A stretch of 64,000 nucleotides of DNA. Source: Multifurca ochricompacta. Taxonomy: Eukaryota; Basidiomycota; Agaricomycetes; Russulales; Russulaceae. Where the stretch lies: the NCBI GenBank assembly GCA_022496185.1, contig WTXG01000008.1, positions 372,001 to 436,000 of the forward strand. Reading direction: 5' to 3'. This document shows, in pieces, positions 56,376 to 64,000 of this stretch; position 1 is the stretch's first letter, and each line of letters opens with the position of its first letter. The translations under genes and the position numbers were made by a program. A model generated the notes under the pieces. That model had not been told where the DNA came from and did no database searches. It saw nothing but the letters and a program-made list of their open reading frames with translations.

Positions 56376-58545
56376 TCACGCTACCAAGAACATGCAAAGC
56401 ACCCCGAACGCCATCGCCCCAAACTACATGCATCCTTTCCGTGAGCAGGTGGGAAGCATCACCACTCACAAAATGTTTCATGCGTACCTCGCGCAGGGCC
56501 TGCTTGCCACTTTTGCTCTCTTCCAGAAGTCTGACTAGTAATGAGTCGGATCGTTCGATCAGAACAACAAATTGGGGCGCACGTTGGTAAAACGGCGACA
56601 GCGCCGATGTACAAGAACCCACCCGCAACAAAGGGGATAACCTGTCATCATGCGCCATTTGGCTATGTATCTTGTCAGCACACTTCCGGGCCACACACCA
56701 GATCTGCTAGTTGCACTGTAGTGCCAAGCAACCCCCTTGCAGTTTGCCGCACCGCTGCCGCAAGATCAGTTGACACGTCTTCTACGAGCCCAGATGACGA
56801 CAAATTGTGAATTGCGATTCCCATGAACGTTCTGCACAAAATTGATTGGCTCAACGCTTCCTACACTGAAAGCGTATATGCATACTTACCCAACCTGTAA
56901 AACGAAATGCGACCGGATCAAGATTAACAGATCAGTCGACCGACCAACAACAATGGGCATTGACAGATGAAAGAAATGATATGCGGGGTTCGGGGAAAGA
57001 TATCGATCAAGGTGAAGTGTGCAAAACACCGCGAGGTCCATAAAACGCGTAGACTTACAAAGGCCCCTATGGCCGTGAGGAATTGAGATTGCATGGCTTG
57101 CCGTTTTGTGAACCCGCTGCGAATGAGAATACTGTAGTCAGCAATCTCGTGGGGTATCTCGTGTGCAAAGCACGCCAATGTTGTAGTGGCGCCGATCAAG
57201 GGACTGGAATAAAAGATGCAGCCATGCTAGTCCGTGAGTTAAGTGAGATGTCAGATCGTAAATATTAATGTGTGAAGCTGCGTACGCCAGGCCGTCCGTA
57301 CTTTCCGTCGAGACGCGCGTCAGCAGGCATTCGAAGATACGAATACACAGGAAACGACTCACATGTTATGGACAAAGTCACCGAACAGGTTTAAGTACGC
57401 TGATAATTTAGAGGGACCACTGAAATGGCCTTTCCCTGCCTCAGATTGATGCTCATGTTCGTTTGAGTGTTCTCCATTGACCTTATGACGTGTCCGTAGG
57501 CCGGAGCCCACGCTATTCGGTTCAACAGCAGATGATATACTCTTCTCGGGGGCTTTTTGGCGATATTCGTGTTCCTCATGGGAATGTGTGTGACCGCCGC
57601 CACCGCCTAGGACACGGAGAGTCTTTTCCATGATGAAGAAGGTCGCAAATCCAATGAAGATGCCCAAACTGCATGAACGTGCGTGTATGTTAAAACGAAC
57701 CCTTCCGAACTGCAAGAGAAGCAGATAAAATTGCCGTCATTGGAAACGGTACTTACCCAACGAGTATATTACGCTTCTCCTCGACCATTACGAAATGGAC
57801 AGCTCCGTCTTGATGCTCTCCGAGAAAAGAATGCGGCACAAGATGGAGAAACACATCAGAAAGTAACCCACCCGTCTAAACGGTACAAAATAAGTCCTTC
57901 TGAAAAGAGCCCAGATTGTTCTGGATGAGCTCGGAGTCAGACACGCACAGCAAAGGCCGTCATCGTGTTCAGCGTGTCGCGATTAATTTGGGCTGGGATA
58001 AATGCCAGTATGAAGTTGGGCACGCTGTCAACCCGCGAACGTGTCACTTCACGTGTATCGCCGTGTGGTAAAATGTGTCATAGGACCTACGAACTGATGT
58101 AGAACGTCCCCAAGACTACCAGAAAACGCGGAGTTAAAAACCCTACGACTATTGGTAGGCGGTTTGCATCATGCTCACCAGAATTCCAACCAGGACCAAA
58201 AGGGAAGAGCACTGCAAACACCTGACGCATAAGGGTGTAATCGTCTCCAGAAATCTCCCTCTTAAGAGCAGATAATTGTTTGACGGGCGTGCACTGCGCA
58301 ATTTCCGCTTCCTATGGCGGTCAAGGTGGCGAAAGCAGGACGAGAGGGCAAGGGGAATGGGAAGTATGGCGCGCGTGCGACCACGGGTCAGTCAAGGGAC
58401 ATATGTAAACTAGAAGACGTAGACGAACCCGGATGATAAGAGGATTGCTGGCGTTCGCAGGACCTAAGAAGATACTCAGGACGATAATTGAGAAAAGAAT
58501 GGAAGGGGTGAGGGGACGCGAGGGCGAAGGCGAGCGGGCAACCAT
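56376..58545 (-). CDS. ZIP-family zinc transporter (LIV-1 / KE4-like)
   Basis: Start MVARSPSPSRPLTPSILF opens a hydrophobic signal or anchor (ILFSIIVLSIFLGPANA). Membrane blocks: NFILAFIPAQINRDTLNTMT, AFAVGGLLSDVFLHLVPHS, LGIFIGFATFFIMEKTL, a His-rich cytosolic loop (GGGGGHTHSHEEHEY), FVHNITDGLAYAAS (the HNxxDG metal site), FAHEIPHEIADYSILI (the HExPHE metal site), FTKRQAMQSQFLTAIGAFV and VIPFVAGGFLYIGAVAVLP, ending FGAMAFGVLCMFLVA. The paired metal motifs place it in the LIV-1 subfamily, near yeast Yke4, which moves zinc across ER or secretory membranes. At least six introns. It is divergent from the RING gene. Confidence 0.84.
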
Positions 58546-58776
58546 GCTGGGGCCTTTCTCACTGGCAGGTAGGAGAGTGAACGAATGAGTTGAGCGTTTC
58601 GACCTGACCTGCACTTGTGATGTGGGTGTGGGTTGGGTTGTCAATGAATGATGGTGGTGAATGATGGTGATGAGCAATGAGCAATGGAAATGAAATGACC
58701 GCTGACCGCTGGCCGCTCAAACCGAGCCTCTTTCCCGATGGACCGACAAAGCATTGGGCCACCAGACACAAGTCCC

Positions 58777-59663
58777 CATGTTTCGACATTGGTCTCTACC
58801 TCACAATCTGGAGGTAGGTAAAGATGAAGTTCCCTTCTTTCTTTTACAATGACTTACAGTGAGCCACGATACGCTAGAATCACCACCTTTGGGTGCCAAT
58901 ACATGTACGAGCACTCTTTCACCACTGAATGGTCCAAGCTCACTGAACATAACAAAGCACCTGAAGGCAAAAGAAAACAAGTTTCGGAGGATGATCATAA
59001 CATCTCCCAGGCTAGGAAGAAAATGAAACGAGACGATCTGGATGGCGAGCCGCCTTCGTTTGTAAAGCCTGAGCCCATTTCCCATGTTGCACTCACAGTG
59101 GGTCTGGTGAATGAATGAATGGCTATACTTGCCCGTAGCACTTGCTGACTCTCAATGCAGGACTCCGAAGGGCCAGCTTCAATCAGTCTTAAAGGTGAAC
59201 TGGCTTGCCTGGGATCCCAATTACCCCTCCCTGATGTTCCACCACCATTATTACCCACTCTGTCCCCAGGCTCACCTCCTAGATCACAGTCTGCTCCTCC
59301 AACGTCCCCTATTATCACGCACATCACGCCTACACTGCCGTCTTCTCCGAGTCTTCGATCAGAGCCCGAGCTACTGCATACCTACACGTGTCCAATTTGT
59401 TTCTCGTCGCCGACTAACGCAACGCTTACACCATGTGGTCATATCATGTGCGGTGAGTGTTTGTTTACTGCTGTCGGGGCCGCAGCGGCCCGTATAGGAA
59501 TTGCTAGTCTTGCTGCGAGGTATCGAGAGATTTTCCTTTCATCTCTTTCTCACTTTTCACGGTGTCGTCCAGGTGTCCTGTATGCCGTGCCCCGATACCT
59601 AAGTGGGATGGTCGAGGTGGAGGTGTCATTGGTTTGCAACCCCGTGTAATTATCACGATTTAA
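58777..59663 (+). CDS. RING-finger protein (C3HC4), probable E3 ligase
   Basis: C-terminal RING: YTCPICFSSP, TPCGHIMCGECL and, after an intron ending GTCCAG, CPVCRAPIPKWDGRGGG. This gives the C-x2-C, C-x1-H-x3-C-x2-C, C-x2-C pattern. The end reads LQPRVIITI. The upstream part is basic (KRKQVSEDDHNISQARKKMK), suggesting a nuclear signal, then Pro/Ser-rich (LPDVPPPLLPTLSPGSP). The layout resembles Slx8/RNF4-like or RAD18-like small RING proteins, but no SIM is clear and no specific name is justified. The first exon is uncertain: ATG at 58777 or 58849. The join before DSEGPASISLKGEL uses a GTGGGT donor. Confidence 0.72.
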
Positions 59664-60002
59664 CGATTTGAGTGATCCTGCAAGCGGCAAGGAGCACTCA
59701 TTCATGCAAGGCCCGTTCATCGCCACCTTTACATACACTCTGCACATGACACATGATTATATATAATATATACTGTATATTGTACTCACCCTTCCTGTCC
59801 CTTTGGAGACCATTACGAAACGATGCTCGGTGTGCAGATGGCTTCGCAGAGAGGCGCGCTCGCTGTCTCCGACTCTCGGAGTCGGAGGTGTTTGTTGACC
59901 GAGCTGAACTGAGCGGAGGTATACATATATATATATAGACTGTCATGTAATAATCTCCTCCACCTATAGAACGACGCGAGGCAGATCCAGGGCCCGTGTG
60001 CA

Positions 60003-61151
60003 ATGGCAGCAACAGCTGGATCCGAGTACCCAACTCCGGAGGAAGCGGTCGTTGTGCGCGCCGCGGAACAGTTCATGGAGGAGACGATGGCCAAGTTCTC
60101 CGACCCATCGCACGACCCACACCACGGTCAGTTCCAGTTCCAGTTCCAGTTCCGCGTCCCCCAACTTCTCCACCCTCTTCTTTTTCTGATTTAAACCAAC
60201 AGTCCGCCGCGTCCGCCGAACCGCCCTACGCCTCGCCCGCTCTGTCTCGGTCCCCGAAGGTGATAGTAATGACACGGACAGGGAGCGCACGCCTGCACCA
60301 GATTTGCTCACCGTCGAGCTTGGTGCACTCCTACACGACGTGCTAGACAAAAAATACGTCCCGCCGTCCTCTTACAACCACGATGCGCGCGCCTTTTTTG
60401 AGTCCTTCTTCCGGCGTGCAGCCGAGACCACGGCGGGGGCGCTCGACCTACGCATGGACGGGCGCGCAGAGGTGATCGTCCGAATCGTGGAGAACGTGAG
60501 CTGGTCGACTGAGAAGCGCCTGCGCGCGGGAGGGAATTGGGGGCCATGGCACGAGACGTGCGTCGAGCTGCATTGCGTGCAGGACGCCGATCGACTCGAC
60601 GCGATTGGCGCGTTCGGTGCGTGTGTGAATCTCGTCGCTGTCGCGTAAATTAAACACCACATTTCCGTCTTTTTTCATGGTCCTTTAAACTCATATTATG
60701 ATGTTCAGGGATTATGCGATGCGCCGCATATAGTGCAGTCTCGAAACGGTGAGTGCTTTTTGACTGCTAGCACGTCGGTTGTCACCCACTACCGGTCGTA
60801 CATGGCCGCTGCGTGCGGGGTGCTTATGTTAATACCTACCCCAGTGCGTTGCACGCACCGGACGGTGACGCGGATCAACCGCACTCTGCTATACAGCACT
60901 TTCATGACAAGCTGCTGCACATCAGGGAGCGCTTGAAGACCGCGCCTGGCCGTCAAATGGCCGAGCAACGCCACAAGTTGGTGAGTGTGGCACGCTCCTT
61001 TTTCTCTAAACCCTCACGGTCTTGGAATAGATGGTCGACTTTTTGGCGGCAGTGGAAGATGAGTATGGTAAAGACACACAGTATACACTAGACCTAGGAC
61101 ATTAGAGCTGTCCGTCTTGCAGTAGCTCCAGCCAGACTTCTCGATTGCTGA
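60003..61151 (+). CDS. HD-domain metal-dependent phosphohydrolase (YedJ-like)
   Basis: HD-superfamily protein of about 250 residues. MAATAGSEYPTPEEAVVVRA opens the first exon, which ends in HDPHH spliced to VRRVRRTALRLAR (the HDxxHxxRV metal motif). LLTVELGALLHDVLDKKYVP carries the HD pair, SYNHDARAFFESFFRRAA the next His, HCVQDADRLDAIGAFG the last Asp, and GIMRCAAYSAVSKR the continuation. The C-terminus SAIQHFHDKLLHIRERLKTA then GRQMAEQRHKL and MVDFLAAVEDEY is characteristic of this group. The substrate (nucleotide or other phosphomonoester) is unknown. The final exon is short and its exact end uncertain (TGA 61149-61151 chosen). It converges with TPS1, about 150 bp between stops. Confidence 0.82.
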
Positions 61152-61301
61152 CAGTGTCCATGCTTTGAAGTTGTACTCTACAAGTGAATACTTAAATCCC
61201 AAAAATAAAAACAAAAATAAGAGCAATGACACAAGCAAGGGTTACAGAGACAAGTATACAGCTCATTTCGATGAATCGTTCTCGCCCGTCTTGCGCACAA
61301 C

Positions 61302-63164
61302 TCAGGCCGCCGATTCGGATCTGTCATTCTCTACCAGTGTTGATCCCACTGGCAGGCCTGTTCCCTCCGCGCTGCCTGGTCGAAGCACAGCCTGACCAGC
61401 CTTGTCACTGAACACGAAACCCTCGGAGCCCGGTGTGATCTTAAGCATCTCCTTTACGAAGGAAGTGCCCCAGAACGCGGCGCTATACTTGTTCACGTAT
61501 TTGAACAGCTTTCGATTATTATCTGCACGCGCCTCGGCAGGCATCGTGACGGCCTCGTGAATCGCGTCTGCGACCTGCTGACTGTCCCACGGGTTGACGA
61601 CGATCGAGCCGTTAAGGGATTGGGCAGCACCAGCAAACTCGGAAAGAATCATCACACCCTGGCGAGCCTGCTGGCACGCAACGTATTCGTACGATACCTG
61701 ATTCCGTCTCTGTGAATGCGAGCAATCAAGCGGTTGATGAGAGAACGCTTACCAGATTCATACCGTCACGCGTACTCGTCACCAGGCATACATCACTGAC
61801 GGCGTATAGCGCACAGAGTTCGTCGAAAGGTAGGCTCTTGTGCATGAAGTGTATTGGCATAAACTCGACAGTGCCGAAGCGTCCATTGATACGGCCGACG
61901 AGTTCATTGACTGTTGCACGCAAGTTCTGATATTCCTCGACATCCTGGCGGGATGGCACAGCAAGCTGGACAAGGACAACCCTGCCAATCCACTCAGGGT
62001 GCTGAGTGAGGAAGAGCTCAAGTCCATGGAGCTTTTGGGGCACGCCCTTAATATAATCAAGTCTGTCGACGCCAACAATGACTTTGACGCCGTTGAAGCG
62101 GTGCTCAAGGGCAGCAATGCGCTTCTGAACAGACTCCTTCTCCAGATTCTAAAATCAATAATCTAATTAGCATGCGGCTCCAGCACAAAAAAATGGAGCA
62201 GAAGGCGTGCCTTTGTAAAGGAGGTCGGATCGATTCCGATCGGGAAGGTGCCGACATGCGCGAGTCGTCCTTCAAACTCGACACCATTGGGCATGGTAGG
62301 AAGCGAGAGGATACGAGTGCATGAAGAAAGGAAGTGACGTGCATAATCATAAGTGTGGAAGCCAATGAGGTCCGAGTAGAGGACGCCAAGAAGGATTTCA
62401 CGGCGAACTGGTAATATCCTGGAAGAGGCGATGCGCGTCAGCCGCGGTTAAGTGATGCCTACACAGCGTCAGACGAACGGACCTGTAAATCTCGCTTGAC
62501 GGGAACGGGGTGTGGAGGAAAAAGCCGATCTTAACGCCCTTGATAGTTTCACGACCCTCAGGAGGGTAATCTTCCGACTCGACACCCTCCGTGATATTCG
62601 CGAGCTCGTTGGTCGTAAATTCGCGGGTGAGCTCCGGGCCGGTCACCAAACCTCGCAACAGCATGGGAAGGAGCATAAGGTGATAGTCTTGCACCCACAC
62701 CATGGAGTTTTCACGGACTTGTTGGCGTACGACCTCAGCGAAACGCATATTAGCCATACGGTAAGCAAGCCAATTCTCCTCGTCGAAATTCATTTCTCCA
62801 GGATGATAGTGGAAGAGGGGCCAGAGGATGGAGTTTGAGAAACCGTTATAGTGACGATCTGCGACGTCATCGTCGAGGTATACTGCTTGGCAGGAGTATT
62901 CCTCCATGAGACGCTTGTCGACTATTGGCCTATCCTTGGGAGGGATGAAGAAACCTGTCCACCCAATCCAAGTGAAAGTCATGGACTTTTTGGTACCAGA
63001 GAGGGCTGAAACAAGGCCTCCTGAGGACATTTTGAAGTGGTACTCGCCCTGAGCATCCTTTGTGATAGTAATGGGAAGACGATTAGAGACAACGATGATG
63101 TGCTGTTCTGCTGAGTTAGGGGGGTAGGATGAGGAAGTGAAAGGTCGGTTGCTGTTGCAGACAT
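61302..63164 (-). CDS. TPS1: Alpha,alpha-trehalose-phosphate synthase (UDP-forming)
   Basis: GT20 glycosyltransferase that makes trehalose-6-phosphate from UDP-glucose and glucose-6-phosphate in the cytosol. Blocks in order: VVSNRLPITITKDAQGEYHF, MSSGGLVSALSGTKK, WIGWTGFFIPP, LWPLFHYHPGEMNFDEENW, VWVQDYHLMLLPMLLR, GFFLHTPFPSSEIYR, FHTYDYARHFLSSCTRILSL, VGVDRLDYIKGVPQKL, RDGMNLVSYEYVACQQ, FAGAAQSLNGSIVVNPW. UDP-glucose and G6P contacts in these motifs are intact. Length is about 520 residues. The first exon (MSATATD) needs one more base at AAA 63140-63142 to join FTSSSYPPNSAEQHI in frame. The C-terminal tail is short (NDRSESAA) and there is no phosphatase domain, so this is the synthase subunit. 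Confidence 0.92.
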
Positions 63165-63792
63165 AGTAACTGAGACGATGGAGAGGAGGGAGGGCTTACA
63201 GGAAAGAAGAAGATGAGGGATGAGTTAAGTAGTTCGCTGGCAACAGTTTATCAGATCTCAACAGTTGGGAACGCGACAATTGTGATTGAAATGGATATGG
63301 AGATGATAACGATGATGATGATGATGAAGATGATGACGATGATTGATCCTTGTCGCGACCTTGTCAACCCGACTCCTCGACTCCTCTCAACAACTTCTGT
63401 CTCTCAAAAAGAAAAAAAAAACCCTCCAACACCTTACTTGACCTTGACTTACCACCCATGGGACTACGGGTAACCCGAGAATAAGAATTAGACGATAATC
63501 CATCCGACATCCAAATCGGTCGCACACACTCAGAATATCCGAGTCCGAGTCCGAGTACAGCTGGCGCTGGGCGATTTGAATAGAAAGTACAAGATAGAAG
63601 ACCTGTCAAGTCAAGTATCACAACCACTCAGCAAACGCCGCGTCTATTCTTTCCATTGTATTCATTCTAGCGAGTTCTTGATTACCCATACCTTCATTTC
63701 TTCTCATTCGTCAACCACAGTTAGTCATTCGAGATAGCCATTTAATATCCAGAGGACAATGAACAATGTGAGGACAAAGATAATCTAGCCCA
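63165..63792. other. Intergenic region with GATGAT microsatellite
   Basis: About 630 bp holding the TPS1 promoter and the RPP0 3' UTR. A GATGATGATGAT run lies at about 63312-63345 and GAGTCCGAGTCCGAGT at 63539-63556. No gene seen. Confidence 0.55.
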
Positions 63793-64000
63793 TTAGTCGA
63801 AGAGGCCCAATCCCTGTTATAAACGGTCAGTGCGAAATCGACAGAAATGTCGAACGCTGAGACTGACCATGTCATCATCCGACTCTTCCTTTTCTTCCTC
63901 CTTCTCCTCGGCCTTGGCAGGAGCCGCGTCCGCAGCAGCGGCAGCGGCAGGGGCAGCAGCAACTGCAAATGCCTCAGGGTTCGCAAGGTATTCCTTGGCC
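63793..64000 (-). CDS. RPP0: 60S acidic ribosomal protein P0, C-terminal part (cut by window edge)
   Basis: The last two exons of the ribosomal stalk protein P0. The window-edge exon reads KEYLANPEAFAVAAAPA, an Ala-rich hinge, then KAEEKEEEKEESDDDM. After an intron (donor ATG|GTCAGT, acceptor ATAACAG) the last exon is GLGLFD and TAA (63793-63795). The ESDDDMGLGLFD tail is the universal P-protein C-terminus that recruits elongation-factor GTPases. The N-terminal L10-like part lies beyond position 64000. Confidence 0.92.

Overview
The window is nuclear DNA from a filamentous basidiomycete, most likely an Agaricomycete. The evidence is tightly packed genes on both strands, many short (about 45-100 nt) GT-AG introns with CTAAY-like branch points, and proteins matching Agaricomycete versions of ATG22, PWP1, eIF3j, COQ9, DENND6, ASA1, CAP2, TAN1, TPS1 and RPP0. 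The species cannot be named from sequence alone. All genes are read as exon chains, so outer coordinates are firmer than individual splice sites.

Layout. 0.3-10.0 kb is housekeeping: ATG22 (+), PWP1 (+), eIF3j (-), COQ9 (+), DENND6-like (-). 10.9-30.0 kb looks specialised: three tandem 2-oxoglutarate/Fe(II) dioxygenases (+), an IucA/IucC-type (NRPS-independent) siderophore synthetase (-), a Zn2Cys6 regulator (-), an extended SDR (+), a single-pass membrane protein with NPF motifs (+) and an MFS sugar-type transporter (+). 30.6-41.2 kb holds a membrane-anchored SH3 protein, ASA1, an atypical G-alpha, a PPIL3-type cyclophilin, CAP2 and TAN1. 41.2-54.6 kb is gene-poor and rich in homopolymers; it carries an orphan gene, a bHLH regulator and a second, stop-interrupted copy of the orphan family. 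54.6-64.0 kb returns to conserved genes: a Nudix hydrolase, a ZIP zinc transporter, a RING protein, an HD-domain hydrolase, TPS1 and the C-terminus of ribosomal protein P0.

How they may work together. The synthetase, dioxygenases, regulator, SDR and perhaps the transporter could form a small-molecule (iron-chelator) cluster, but only their adjacency supports this. The other genes are unrelated neighbours.

Data quality. At least fifteen coding frames appear to have lost a single base inside a short homopolymer, including in genes expected to be essential. I read this as systematic indel error in the assembly, not mass gene decay, and flag it per gene. The orphan pseudogene is different: it carries two in-frame stop codons and no indel.
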